NCBI GenBank assembly: GCA_964577835.1
Contig: CAZOBN010000002.1
Coordinates: 14,487 to 78,486 of the forward strand
DNA length: 64,000 nt
Source of the DNA: CAVVYA01 sp964577835
GTDB lineage: Bacteria > Pseudomonadota > Alphaproteobacteria > SMXQ01
Reading direction: 5' to 3'
Below are positions 17,727-26,910 of this stretch, piece after piece (the first letter of the stretch is position 1; each line of letters opens with the position of its first letter). The notes under the pieces are model-generated. The model worked only from the letters and a program-made list of their open reading frames with translations. It was not told the DNA's origin and made no database searches. The translations under genes were made by a program, and so were the position numbers.

Positions 17727-18131
17727 TCAGACGACCTCAAGCGCGGCGAGCTGCTGCGCCGTATCGCCGCGATGGGCGAACGCCTTCACATGGTCGATCC
17801 GCACGCCGACCTTGACCCGGCTACCCAGTGGTGAAGGTATTGTCGGTCCCTTCCACGATGCTGAAGGTCTTGTTGAGCCCGAACCGCTCGTTGAACATCT
17901 GGTTCGCTTTTTTGAGCAATGGCGGCGAGGCGAGCAGCACCCGGGTCATCGAACCGTTGACGGCATTGGGCTCTTTCTTGGCCTGTTCGATCAGCGCCTG
18001 GAGCGCGGCTCCCCCGGTGTCTTGCTTCCACTGGGCTCGGGCGCCGCGAGCGCGGCGCTCGCCATTGCCGCCAAGACGATCGCGACGGAAGTCCTGGCGA
18101 GAAACGCGCGCGTGCCATGCATCACTGTCAT
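17727..18131 (-). pseudogene. Collapsed ABC importer: binding-protein N-terminus joined to an ATPase-like C-terminus
   Basis: From 18131 a good ribosome site and start lead into a signal peptide (TSVAIVLAAMASAALAA). Near 18031-18038 the frame breaks and continues one frame over as WKQDTGGAALQALIEQAKKE and a typical binding-protein segment up to NTFTTG, then a stop at 17821. A third frame then gives about 32 residues (RVKVGVRIDHVKAF) that look like the end of a TOBE domain of an ABC ATPase, stopping at 17727. The simplest reading is a frameshift plus a large internal deletion that removed the rest of the operon. The ATPase assignment is tentative. Confidence 0.65.
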
Positions 18132-18856
18132 GAGAGTCCCCCTGTATGCGTCGTCTTTGTTCTTTTGGCCGACGGCCTTGATTGATTGTCGCGGCGCGTG
18201 CCGCGACACGGACGTCGGATGCCGGATTTTGCTCGGCTTTCCGGATAGCATGAGGCGCTTTATAAATTTTGACCAATATTATTTTAGGTCCGCATGTCGT
18301 CCTTCTTGACGGCTTGCGGCGGCTCTTCGGCTTCGAACGTTTCCTCGCGAGCAGGGCCTGATTCAGCCGATCCTGTGCCTTCGAACCTTCTTGAAAAGGC
18401 GAGGCATGCGGCCTTGACGTCCAAGGCGCCGAGCGACGGATGGGTCCCCTGCGCGCGCTCAATGAGGCGGCGCAGGCACTCGCAGCCAAGGTGCCGGACT
18501 CGCCGCAGGCGCAAATCACCATGCCGTTGGTCACGGGGAGACAGTGCTCCGCCTCATCCGACTATGTCGGCCTTGCGCCTGCTATGCAGTCATGTCCGAA
18601 TTCCCGTGGCGCGACGAGTCACCATGACGGGCGGCTGGTATAAACGGCAATGCGGATATATTGTTCTGTCTGTCGCGGGATCGGTTCAACCGAAGTCCAG
18701 GGACACCGGAATTTCGAACTTGATCACCGTAGGGCCGCAATGGCTCATTCGGCGATGACATTGTCGAATGAAACGGCCTTGTTACCGCTCTGCACGGGCA
18801 CGGAACATGGCGTCGCATTCGGCTGTTTGGCCGAATGCTGGCTGGCATGCGAGGTG
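18132..18856. other. Gene-poor stretch, no supported coding sequence
   Basis: About 720 bases between the collapsed transporter and the next binding protein contain only short open frames on both strands, without ribosome sites or recognisable family sequence. Given the decayed neighbour, this may be further erosion. Confidence 0.5.
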
Positions 18857-19951
18857 ATGATGAAAAAACTAGCCGTCTTGCTGATGTCGATGATGTTCGC
18901 GCAGAGCGCGGCGGCGCAATCCTCCGATTGGCAGAAGACATGGGACGAGACTCTCGCGGCCGCGAAAAAAGAGGGCAAGGTGGTCATTATCGGCTCGCCG
19001 GACCCCGGCATGCGCAAGGACATCATCCCCAGGTTCACCGAACGGTTCGGCATCGCCATCGAATATATCGCCGGAAGCTCCGGTCAGCTCGCCGGGAGGG
19101 TGCGTACCGAGCGCTCGTCCGGCATTTACTCGGTCGACGTTTACATGTCGGGCGCCGGCACCACGCTCAACGTGATGCTCCCGACCAAGATGCTCGACCC
19201 GCTGAAGCCCCTGTTGATCCTGCCCGAGGTGACGGATGGCGCCAATTGGAAGCGCGGCAAGCCGTGGTTCGTCGACGCCGACGGGCAATATGTCCTGATG
19301 CTGTTCGCCAGCATCGACAGCTTGCTTTTCATCAACGCCGACTATGTCAAGCGCGATGAATTACGCTCGGCCCAGGATCTGCTGAATCCGAAGTGGCGGG
19401 GCAAGATCTCGAGTCAGGACCCGAACGCCAGCGGCACCGGCAGCAACAGCGCGGTGCATTTCTATACGCAGCTCGGACCCGAGTTCGTCAGGAAACTCTA
19501 CATCGATCAGAAGCCGGCGATCAGCCGCGACCGGCGCCAGCTCACCGATTGGCTCGCGCGCGGCACCTATCCGATTTGCCTGACCTGCCGCGAGGACGAT
19601 GCGCAGGTGCTGCAAAAGGAAGGTTTCAAGCTCGAAGAGATCTTCAGCTTGTCGGGAATGCAGAACAGGATCAATTCGGCGCCGTTTCTGCTGTCCCTCG
19701 CCAACAAGGCGCCCAATCCGAATGCCGCGCGCGTCTTCGTCAACTGGATGGCTACCAAAGAGGCGCTCGAGATCTATTCGCGCAACTACGGGGCCGCGAC
19801 CTTGCGCAAGGACGTGGATGAATCGTTCCTCAACCCGGAGACGGTCCCGAAGCCGGGCGTCAGCTACCCCGACGACACCGATCTCGACTGGGTCGCGAAC
19901 GGCAGGCGGCAAGCCAGCGAAAAGGTGCGCGAGCTTCTGAAAACACCTTAG
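18857..19951 (+). CDS. ABC transporter periplasmic substrate-binding protein, FbpA-like
   Basis: This 364-residue protein begins MMKKLAVLLMSMMFAQSAAAQ, a clear signal peptide. The body opens with WQKTWDETLAAAKKEGKVVI, standard for family-1 binding proteins, and has LLNPKWRGKISSQDP in the second lobe. The long open frame upstream is ignored because the signal peptide fixes the start. No permease or ATPase follows, so it is an orphan; its partners may have been lost with the decayed locus to the left or lie elsewhere. Confidence 0.85.
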   Translation: MMKKLAVLLMSMMFAQSAAAQSSDWQKTWDETLAAAKKEGKVVIIGSPDPGMRKDIIPRFTERFGIAIEYIAGSSGQLAGRVRTERSSGIYSVDVYMSGAGTTLNVMLPTKMLDPLKPLLILPEVTDGANWKRGKPWFVDADGQYVLMLFASIDSLLFINADYVKRDELRSAQDLLNPKWRGKISSQDPNASGTGSNSAVHFYTQLGPEFVRKLYIDQKPAISRDRRQLTDWLARGTYPICLTCREDDAQVLQKEGFKLEEIFSLSGMQNRINSAPFLLSLANKAPNPNAARVFVNWMATKEALEIYSRNYGAATLRKDVDESFLNPETVPKPGVSYPDDTDLDWVANGRRQASEKVRELLKTP

Positions 19952-20043
19952 GACATGCGGCTCCTCGCGCCTGAACGGCGCGAGCGGCTTCGGCGTCCAT
20001 CATTGCGCTCAAAATACGAGAAAAGAAGGAGCAGGGAATTTCC

Positions 20044-21021
20044 ATGGATCGCATTCAATTTCCATATCGGGCTTCGAGTCATCTCGCGCTCATGCACGTC
20101 ATAGCGGAGACAGGGGCATGGGAGCGGCAAGGACTCGAGGTCGAATACGAGCGTCAGATCAGTCGTGACGAGGCGCACAAGCTGGTTCCGACCGGCGAGG
20201 TGGAATTCGTGTCCGGCAACCATGTCTCGACCTACGCGGCACGGGCGCGGGGCGACAAATGGGTCTATGTCGGCCAGAGCATGAGCGAAAACAACATCGC
20301 GCTGGTCACGCGCCCTGACGCGGGAATCGACCGGCTGAAGGACGTGCGCTACCGTAAATTCGGCACGAGCGGAACGCATCCGCGCCTGAATACATGGCTC
20401 TACCTGAAGCAGAACGGGCTCGATCCGGACCTTGAGCAGGTCGAGATCGTTCGCACCAACCAACCCGGTGTCGCCGATACCAAGGGCAACCGAAAAAGCT
20501 TGTTGCAGATGGTGATCGACAAGGACATCGACGCGTGTTTCCTGTCGCAGCCGACGGTTGAATTCGCGAAGCGCGCGGGGCTTAAGGTGATCGATGTGGC
20601 ACCGCAGGCGATGATCAACTACATGACCATGTCGACCAGCAAGAAGCTGGTGGACGAGAGGCCCGACATCATCGATCGGACCCTCAAGGGGATCATCGAC
20701 GGCATCGCATTCTTCAAGCTCCGCCGCGAAGATACGCTCGAGATCATGCAAAGGCGGCTGAACGAGGACGGCAAGCTGGATCGCGAGGTCGCGGAGAAGA
20801 TCTACGACAGCCTGGCGCCAAACCTGGACCCTCGACTGTATCCGAGCATGGATGCGATCTCGAACGTCTATCAGGAGGCGGTGAAGCAAAACAAGGATGC
20901 CGCGAAAGTGCATCCGCTCGCCTTGTGGAATCTGCACTTCCTGCGCAACATCGACGACTCGGGATTCATCGACGCGCTATACAAGGACGATCCAAGCCAC
21001 CTGCAGCGTCACGGCGGCTGA
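20044..21021 (+). CDS. NMT1/THI5-like binding-fold protein without export signal
   Basis: This 325-residue protein has the periplasmic type-2 binding fold of the NMT1/THI5/SsuA group: RASSHLALMHVIAETGAWERQGLEVEY at the N-terminus, then EVEFVSGNHVSTYAARARG and a Pro/Gly-rich second lobe. It starts directly with the domain (MDRIQFPYRASSH), so no signal peptide is visible, and AAGGAG stands before the ATG. It may be a cytoplasmic enzyme built on the fold (THI5 and some decarboxylases are examples) or a binding protein exported in an unseen way. Confidence 0.72.
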   Translation: MDRIQFPYRASSHLALMHVIAETGAWERQGLEVEYERQISRDEAHKLVPTGEVEFVSGNHVSTYAARARGDKWVYVGQSMSENNIALVTRPDAGIDRLKDVRYRKFGTSGTHPRLNTWLYLKQNGLDPDLEQVEIVRTNQPGVADTKGNRKSLLQMVIDKDIDACFLSQPTVEFAKRAGLKVIDVAPQAMINYMTMSTSKKLVDERPDIIDRTLKGIIDGIAFFKLRREDTLEIMQRRLNEDGKLDREVAEKIYDSLAPNLDPRLYPSMDAISNVYQEAVKQNKDAAKVHPLALWNLHFLRNIDDSGFIDALYKDDPSHLQRHGG

Positions 21022-21107
21022 TGCCGATCGGAGGAGCAGGGTCCCTGAATAGGGTCGATCCGTTAGGTCCTGGTAAAGCTTCCTGAGAGGGATTTTGCCT
21101 GCTGGAT

Positions 21108-21135
21108 GGCCTGATCGCGCTTAGGCGATCAGGCC
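21108..21135. terminator. Strong hairpin between the binding-fold gene and the MFS gene
   Basis: GGCCTGATCGC and GCGATCAGGCC are perfect 11-base arms around a 6-base loop, 87 bases after the upstream stop. No U-run follows, so it may be a Rho-assisted end or another RNA structure. Confidence 0.4.
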
Positions 21136-21187
21136 CCGGCGGCTCTGTGCAATCGATTCGCGTTTTTTCTGGAGTCTTTCGACATCC

Positions 21188-22411
21188 TTGTCATCCATTT
21201 CTGAAACAGAACCGCCTCGGTCACCCGACCGGCGCAGCCTGCACGCGTCCTATGCCACAGGGCTGTTCAGCATGGGTCAGGCCGAACTCCTGACCATGGT
21301 GATCCCCTTGTGGGCGGTGCTCCAGGGTGCCTCGCCGACCGAGATCGGCACGCTGATCGGCGCTCGCTCGCTGCTTACCTTCTTCCTCGCCATCCATGGC
21401 GGCGCGCTGATGGACCGGCTCGGCACGCGCCGCGTCATGATGTTCTTCGCGCTGGTGACCGGGGCGCTCGCCGGATTTTATCCATTCCTGCCGTGGCTGC
21501 CGGTCATGATCGCGCTACAGACGCTGATCGGCTTTGCCAGCAACATGGCCTGGATCGGAGCTCAAACCATCATCGCCCAGGTGACGGGCGGCGATCCCGG
21601 CCAAATTGGCCGCTTCAGCTTCTTCGCGCGCATCGGCAACGTGATCGCGCCGCTGCTGATGGGCGTGCTGTGGGATCATGCCGGGCCGATGCTGTCGTTC
21701 CTCGGAATATCAGCCTGGTCGCTGCTGCTGTTCCTCGTGGTCGCGCAAATCCGCAATCCGCAGGCCATTGAGACGGCGACCGGCCGCTTCGCCTGGCGCG
21801 ACATCCTGCCGCGGCTGTCCGACTACACCGGCTCGCTTAGCCTGATCGTCATTCCCGCGGTCGCCTTTACCCTGGGCATCTCGTTCATGCGCCATGCCAC
21901 CAATGGCGTGGAGACCTCTTTTTTCATCGTCTATCTGCGCGATGTGGGATTCGCGGGCACCATGATCGGGGCGCTGTTCTCGATCGCCGAAGTCGTCAAC
22001 GGTGTCGCCTCCCTCGCCTCCGGCCGCGTGGCGAAGTGGATGCCGATTCCCTGGATCATGGTGGGTTTCACCATGCTGGCGATCGTGTTGCTGGTGATCA
22101 CGCCGTTCCTCGGCGGCGCCTTCGCCCTGCTGGCGGTTGCGCACAGCCTGCGCCGCGGCTTCGAAGGCCTCGTTCAACCGCTGATGTTCTCGCTTCAGGC
22201 GCGCGCCGTGCCGCGCCACCTGCAAGGCTCTGTTGTCGGTTTGCGCGTCACCAACAATCGGCTGTCATCGATCATCACGCCCGTCATGATGGGCGTGATC
22301 GTCGATCACTTCGGCATCGCCAACGGCTTCATCGTCATGGGCGCCATTCTGCTCACGCTCGGCGCGGTGTTGTCGGTGGCGATCGCCCGCTCACCGGCCC
22401 TCGGGCGGTGA
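21188..22411 (+). CDS. MFS transporter
   Basis: This 407-residue protein has about 12 hydrophobic helices, a loop 2-3 motif GGALMDRLGTRRVMM near residue 72, and a shorter repeat later (ASGRVAKWM). The start is TTG at 21188; the first internal Met falls inside helix 1 and would be too late. It begins SSISETEPPRSPDRRS, a polar leader. The substrate cannot be read from sequence, and neighbours give no lead. Confidence 0.82.
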   Translation: MSSISETEPPRSPDRRSLHASYATGLFSMGQAELLTMVIPLWAVLQGASPTEIGTLIGARSLLTFFLAIHGGALMDRLGTRRVMMFFALVTGALAGFYPFLPWLPVMIALQTLIGFASNMAWIGAQTIIAQVTGGDPGQIGRFSFFARIGNVIAPLLMGVLWDHAGPMLSFLGISAWSLLLFLVVAQIRNPQAIETATGRFAWRDILPRLSDYTGSLSLIVIPAVAFTLGISFMRHATNGVETSFFIVYLRDVGFAGTMIGALFSIAEVVNGVASLASGRVAKWMPIPWIMVGFTMLAIVLLVITPFLGGAFALLAVAHSLRRGFEGLVQPLMFSLQARAVPRHLQGSVVGLRVTNNRLSSIITPVMMGVIVDHFGIANGFIVMGAILLTLGAVLSVAIARSPALGR

Positions 22412-22420
22412 CTCGACCGG

Positions 22421-22846
22421 CTATTGTTTGAGAGTCGCCGAGCCGTCGGACAGGCTGGCGGCCGGTGCGATCGCCGTGAGCCGCGTCGCACAAAGCTCGC
22501 CTGCCGCGGCGACGGGCTTGTCGGACCCCGGCAGCGTCACCCACCCAGCGCTCTCGAGCTGGCTGCGGCGGGTCCAGGCTGCGGCCTGATTCAGCGATAC
22601 CAGTTGCGCCCGTGCGTCCGGCGCCTTCATGAAGCGGTCGACGCAAATGACCGCCGCCACATCGGCGCGGCCGTGCGCCGCCGCACGCTCGGCCATGTCC
22701 TTGGCACTGCCGCCGGTCACCCAGCCGCCCCACTTGAAGCCGACAAAGACGGTGAGGGCGATGGATGCCGCGCAGAGCCAGAAAAGCGCCGTCTTCGAAG
22801 GTTGATAATCCTTCCAGTCCTGCCTGATAACCCGAATACTGAACAT
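22421..22846 (-). CDS. Hypothetical single-pass membrane-anchored protein
   Basis: This 141-residue protein has a short basic cytoplasmic head (MFSIRVIRQDWKDYQPSK), one helix (TALFWLCAASIALTVFVGF) and a soluble outer domain with two Cys residues (VICVDRF and GELCATRL). AGGAGG precedes the ATG. The family is not recognised. It is convergent with the MFS gene, ending ten bases from its stop. Confidence 0.72.
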   Translation of the reverse strand: MFSIRVIRQDWKDYQPSKTALFWLCAASIALTVFVGFKWGGWVTGGSAKDMAERAAAHGRADVAAVICVDRFMKAPDARAQLVSLNQAAAWTRRSQLESAGWVTLPGSDKPVAAAGELCATRLTAIAPAASLSDGSATLKQ

Positions 22847-23103
22847 GCTTGCCCTCCTGCAATATTCTATAAATATTATTTAGAAGAACGTTCAATATAC
22901 GCCCGTCATATCGATCCTGATACTTTAATCAGGCGCGATTGTCTCCTCGCTCCATCACTTGATATTTTGGAATTGTCCAATGAATCCATGCGGCCGCTGC
23001 TCGCGGCCAGCATGCCAGGACGTTCCGAATGGGTAAGGAGCATAGAAATCGCTGCGAAGCGAAGACGGTGGCGCGGCGCGGCTGAACTCCGTCGGGCGAC
23101 GGA

Positions 23104-23451
23104 CTACACCGCCGCGGTGACGATGATCTCCACCTTGTATTGCGGCGCGGCGAGTTTCGCTTCGATGGTGGCGCGGGCCGGCGTGTGGCCCTGAGCGACC
23201 CATGTGTCCCACACGGCATTCATGTCGCCGAAGGTCGCCATGTCGGCGAGCACGATCGTCGCCGTCAGAATCTTCGTCTTGTCGCTGCCGGCCTCGGCCA
23301 GCAACCTGTCGATGGCGGCGAGCACCTGGCGTGTCTGGCCCGCGACGTCCTGGCTCGTGTCATCGGCCACTTGGCCCGCGAGATAGGCGGTATTGTTGTA
23401 AACGACCGCTTGGCTCATCCGTTTGCCGGGCTGCAGGCGCCGAATTTCCAT
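23104..23451 (-). CDS. RidA/YjgF-family protein
   Basis: This 115-residue protein has the RidA fold: SQAVVYNNTAYLAGQVADD near the N-terminus and GHTPARATIEAKLAAPQYKVEI, in which R93 is the Arg that deaminates enamines and imines in active members. ATG 23451 is chosen because GAGGAG lies eight bases upstream; the frame is open nine codons further. It probably removes reactive enamine/imine intermediates in the cytoplasm. No operon partner. Confidence 0.87.
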   Translation of the reverse strand: MEIRRLQPGKRMSQAVVYNNTAYLAGQVADDTSQDVAGQTRQVLAAIDRLLAEAGSDKTKILTATIVLADMATFGDMNAVWDTWVAQGHTPARATIEAKLAAPQYKVEIIVTAAV

Positions 23452-24025
23452 CCGTGACTCTCCTCGGGTGACTGTCATCGAGACCGAGGCGGTTCAATAT
23501 CATGGTGTCGGATGCGGCGAAACGAATTCCCAGACAGGCGGAGAACGGGACCGACGGGTCCGCCACGATATCCGCCACGGTATTGGCGGGGTATCGCTGA
23601 ACAGGGCCTTCCGCGATCGCGGCTGGTTTAGGCTACTGGTCACCGGCAACGGCGAGCGCCTAGCCCGCATGGGTCCGATGTCGGCTTTCGGTCTGGATGT
23701 GCCGTTTGACCCGGGCAAGAGCCGTCGCCCAGGGTGCCGGAAGCCGCGCTTGCCCAGGCTGACAATCATCGGAAGCCTTGCGCGGGCGTCTGGCCCGGGG
23801 CTGGAGCGTGCGCTTGAGTGATGGAACTTGCGGCATGGAACCCTCTATTGAGCGTTGGTCTCATGTAACTCGGGTCCAACCGTAAAGTTCCGCTTGCCGG
23901 CAAAAAGCAAAGTTCCCTTAGGTCCTGGCCGGAATTCCTTGCGGGACCGGTGGGTTGACCGGCAGAATTCCCCCGCCCGTCGAGCGTTGTGGAATCCGAA
24001 GAGCGAACCTTCGCCAGGAGATCCT
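23452..24025. other. Intergenic stretch with no supported gene
   Basis: Open frames here (for example 23423-23821 on the plus strand) are Arg/Pro-rich, lack a ribosome site and resemble no family. No terminator or palindrome stands out. Confidence 0.5.
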
Positions 24026-24835
24026 ATGAAATTGAACGCGATCGGACATGAAGTCGCCCGCGGCGGCTATGTGGCGGCGATGATGATGGCCGCTTCGGTG
24101 TTTCGCGACAAACCGCTGCCGCTGCCGCTGCTCCGCTTCGGACGTTCGCTCGCTCCATTCGACAATGCCTTGACCCCGCGCAAGGCCGTCTCGGTACTCG
24201 AACCGCGGCTCATCGACGATAGCGGGATGCGGCGCGCGTTCGAGGGCAAGACCTTCGACGAATGGTCTCTCGATCACGAAGCGATCAATCGGTTGCGCCA
24301 GCGATTTCTGCAGATTGGGCCGGACAGCGTGCTGGAATTCGGCAGCGGCGTCAGCACTGTCGTATTCTCCTATCTGTTGCGCGAGCGGTTCGCCGATGAT
24401 GCGCCCCGCTTGGTTTCGGTCGAACAAAGCGCGGACTTCGCTGGCCGGACCGAGACCCTGCTCGCGCGCTCCGGATCGCGAAAAGCGGTGCAGTTCGAGT
24501 TTCCCGGTATGGCGGATTATGAATTCGAAGGCGAGACGGTCTCATCCTACAACCTGAGCGACGAGATCCTCGGGCGCGTGTTCTCGGCCATCCGGCCATC
24601 GCTCATCTTTATCGACGGTCCGTTCGGCGCGGGGCCGGTGCGGGCGCCCGTGCTGCCGCGAATCCTGCCCTATCTGACCTGGCCGGCCACGGTGATCCTC
24701 GACGACGCGCTGCGCGACAACGAGATGAGAATCCTCGAGGCGTGGTCCGCCCTGCCCGGTGTTTCGGTCAAGGGCATCTCGCTCATCCGCAAAGGCTTGG
24801 CCGAGCTCACGGTGACTCCGCCGCCGCGTCTTTGA
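24026..24835 (+). CDS. Class I SAM-dependent methyltransferase-like protein
   Basis: This 269-residue protein has a Rossmann-like motif I (DSVLEFGSGVSTVVFSYLL, from residue 100), followed by an acidic residue after the second strand (LVSVEQS) and a later strand LIFIDGPFGAGPV. That is the layout of methyltransferases with loose fold conservation. AGGAG precedes ATG 24026. The N-terminal 60 residues are not part of the fold. The substrate is unknown and no partner gene is adjacent. Confidence 0.6.
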   Translation: MKLNAIGHEVARGGYVAAMMMAASVFRDKPLPLPLLRFGRSLAPFDNALTPRKAVSVLEPRLIDDSGMRRAFEGKTFDEWSLDHEAINRLRQRFLQIGPDSVLEFGSGVSTVVFSYLLRERFADDAPRLVSVEQSADFAGRTETLLARSGSRKAVQFEFPGMADYEFEGETVSSYNLSDEILGRVFSAIRPSLIFIDGPFGAGPVRAPVLPRILPYLTWPATVILDDALRDNEMRILEAWSALPGVSVKGISLIRKGLAELTVTPPPRL

Positions 24836-24923
24836 GCGGCGACGACCGTCGTCATGGCGGCCGATTTGACGGTCATGACCGCGTAGGGCACAGTGGCCGC
24901 CTCACGCATTCGGGAGGCCAGCC

Positions 24924-25727
24924 GTGACAGACGCACGCAAGGGGCGCAAAGACGCCGCGCGGGACGACGACAGCGAGACCATCATCTCGCTGCACGCGGG
25001 CTACGAGACCAACGGCGTCTATACCAACGCCTTCGTGGCGCGGCCGGCGGATTCGCAGACGGGACGTCCGGGCGTGGTGTTGCTGTCCGGCATGCACGGG
25101 CTGAGCTGGACCCAGCGCGAGATCACCCGCATGTATGCGCGCGCCGGATTCGTCGCGCTGTCACCCGACTATATGGGCGGCCAACTGCCGGAAAACCGTA
25201 CCGAGGCGCTGCTCGCCAAGAATTCGCTCGATGTCGGCCCGGTGGTCGAGGCGCTCGCCGGCGGCGCGGCCTTCCTGCGCGGCCTGCCGTGGGTCGGACC
25301 CCAGGGCAAAGTCGGCATCATGGGCTTCTGCCTCGGCGGCGGCCTGGTGCTGCTGGCCTGCGGCCGCACCGACGCGTTCGATGCCGGCGTGGTCTATCAC
25401 CAGAGCCTGTTCCCCGACATGCGCGAGCTCGAAGGCATTGCCTGCAACTTGCAGTGCCACTACGGCACCGAGGACCATTCGACGCCGAAGGAGGAGGTCG
25501 AGGCCTTCACCAAGGCGATGGACCGGCTCGGCAAGCCTTACGAGCTGCATTGGTACGACGGCATGCCGCACAGCTTCGCGCAGATCACGCCGGATGCCGA
25601 CATGCCGCCGGCGCGCCGCGCGGCTGCCGACCTGTCCTACCAGCGCAGCTTCGAATTCCTCCACCGCGAGCTCGGTGGCGGCGCGAACCGCCCGGCGCGC
25701 GCGACCGATAAGGCGGCGGCGGAGTAA
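24924..25727 (+). CDS. Dienelactone-hydrolase-family protein
   Basis: This 267-residue alpha/beta hydrolase has the nucleophile elbow GFCLGG with C136, an acid near E183/D184 (YGTEDHSTP) and His H216 (DGMPHSF), the Cys-Asp-His triad of dienelactone hydrolase. Dienelactone hydrolase opens the lactone of chlorocatechol degradation; many relatives act on other esters. The start is GTG behind GGAGG. The C-terminal 20 residues are charged and extend past the family end. It is not linked to the other catabolic genes. Confidence 0.85.
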   Translation: MTDARKGRKDAARDDDSETIISLHAGYETNGVYTNAFVARPADSQTGRPGVVLLSGMHGLSWTQREITRMYARAGFVALSPDYMGGQLPENRTEALLAKNSLDVGPVVEALAGGAAFLRGLPWVGPQGKVGIMGFCLGGGLVLLACGRTDAFDAGVVYHQSLFPDMRELEGIACNLQCHYGTEDHSTPKEEVEAFTKAMDRLGKPYELHWYDGMPHSFAQITPDADMPPARRAAADLSYQRSFEFLHRELGGGANRPARATDKAAAE

Positions 25728-25775
25728 GGCGTCATTGGCTAGAGCGCGTGATCGACCGCGCTGAGGGCGTCATCT

Positions 25776-26366
25776 TCACCGCCGCGGGCGGTCGAGGAAT
25801 TCCTCGAACGCCTCGCCGCGTTCGGCGAGGCCTTTTTCGATCAGCGCGCGCATCAGGTTGTCGCCGAGCCGGCCGGCATCGAGCAGCGCGTCGGTGTTGA
25901 TACCGAGCATGGCTGCAACCAGGCCGATGCGCGTCTCCGGCCTCGCCTCGTCGAACACCGTGCGGCTTTTCGCGATCGACAGGCCGGAGACGAGTTGCGC
26001 GTCGCCGTTGTCGATCATCACCCGCTCGGCCGTGGTGAAGGCGGCGAAATCCAGGATTCCAGGCGACAGCCGTTCGATCTTGCCGAGCAACTGTTCCGCG
26101 GTCGCGCCGTCGAGCTTGGTCGAGGCCATCCGTCCGGCTTGCTCGGTGTAGGGCCGCGCCTGCTTCAATCTCGTGTAGAACAGATCGCGCCGCCCGTCCG
26201 ACTTGGCCGCCCATTCCGATTCGTTGAACAGGGCGACTTCGGCAAACTCCGTCTGGCCGCCGCCCGACGCGGTGCAATAGACGACGCCGTCCTCGATTTC
26301 ATCGACCGTGTAGGACCGGCCATCCTTGGTGTAAGCCTTCGAACCGGGAGCAAATCGGGGTGACAT
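25776..26366 (-). CDS. Hypothetical protein
   Basis: This 196-residue soluble protein begins MSPRFAPGSKAYTKDGRSYTVDEIEDGVVYCT, a beta-rich opening, followed by a helical half (GATAEQLLGKIERLSPGILDF). There is no signal peptide or membrane helix. The family is not recognised. It stands alone on the minus strand between convergent neighbours. Confidence 0.65.
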   Translation of the reverse strand: MSPRFAPGSKAYTKDGRSYTVDEIEDGVVYCTASGGGQTEFAEVALFNESEWAAKSDGRRDLFYTRLKQARPYTEQAGRMASTKLDGATAEQLLGKIERLSPGILDFAAFTTAERVMIDNGDAQLVSGLSIAKSRTVFDEARPETRIGLVAAMLGINTDALLDAGRLGDNLMRALIEKGLAERGEAFEEFLDRPRR

Positions 26367-26575
26367 GACGCCTCATGTTGTTGCCGTGGGCTGTTCGCCA
26401 ACTTACTCGATATGGCACCGACAGCCGCACAAATAAAATGAAGCTGCGCCACTGCGCGCAACGCCCATGGGGAAGCTCCACTTCGCCAGGATTTTTTGAT
26501 GGATGACAAAGGACCGTTCGTCAATTCCAGGCCACCATTGGCGTCACGGCGGAGGTCAGATTCCACGGCAATGCC

Positions 26576-26899
26576 ATGCTTGAGCGCGGCGACATCTATT
26601 TCCTCTATCGTCCCCGTCGAGACGGAGGAAGCGCATGGTCCGCGCGACAGGGAACGCCTGTTCATTCTGCTGACGCCGGCCGCGCCCATCTCCACCGCCT
26701 CATCGTGGCCGGGCGGATGAGGCTGCCCGATCCGCAGGGACACAACCGCTTCTGGGCATTCGTGTGGCGCGTCGTCAGGGATCGTGACGCGCTCAAGCAG
26801 GAGCTCGGCGATTTTCCCGCAACGGCTCAACCGGCTGGTCGGCGAGCCGCGAGATCCTGCCGCGTCTCGCGGCAAGCGGGCGCGCCGCATGTGGCTTAG
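26576..26899 (+). pseudogene. Broken short conserved gene with two compensating frameshifts
   Basis: The frame starts MLERGDIYFLYRPR and ends with RLIVAGRMRLPDPQGHNRFW, both of which read like real protein. Between them (about 26617-26680) the in-frame sequence is nonsense, while the neighbouring frame reads VETEEAHGPRDRERLFILLTP, which bridges the two ends naturally. Two opposite shifts, near 26611-26617 and 26675-26686, are needed. From memory it resembles a small uncharacterised family beginning GDIYF-YRP; that family is not named here. It is either a pseudogene or a sequencing artefact. Confidence 0.6.
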
Positions 26900-26910
26900 A
26901 CGGATGAGCG

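Noticed and set aside
18440..18643. A 67-residue plus-strand frame in the gene-poor stretch
   Set aside because: No ribosome site, no helix or motif, and no similarity I recognise.
23423..23821. A 132-residue plus-strand frame
   Set aside because: Arg/Pro-rich composition, overlaps the RidA start region, and no supporting signal.
23855..24025. N-terminal extension of the methyltransferase-like gene
   Set aside because: The open frame extends upstream, but AGGAG and the family-like start both point to ATG 24026.
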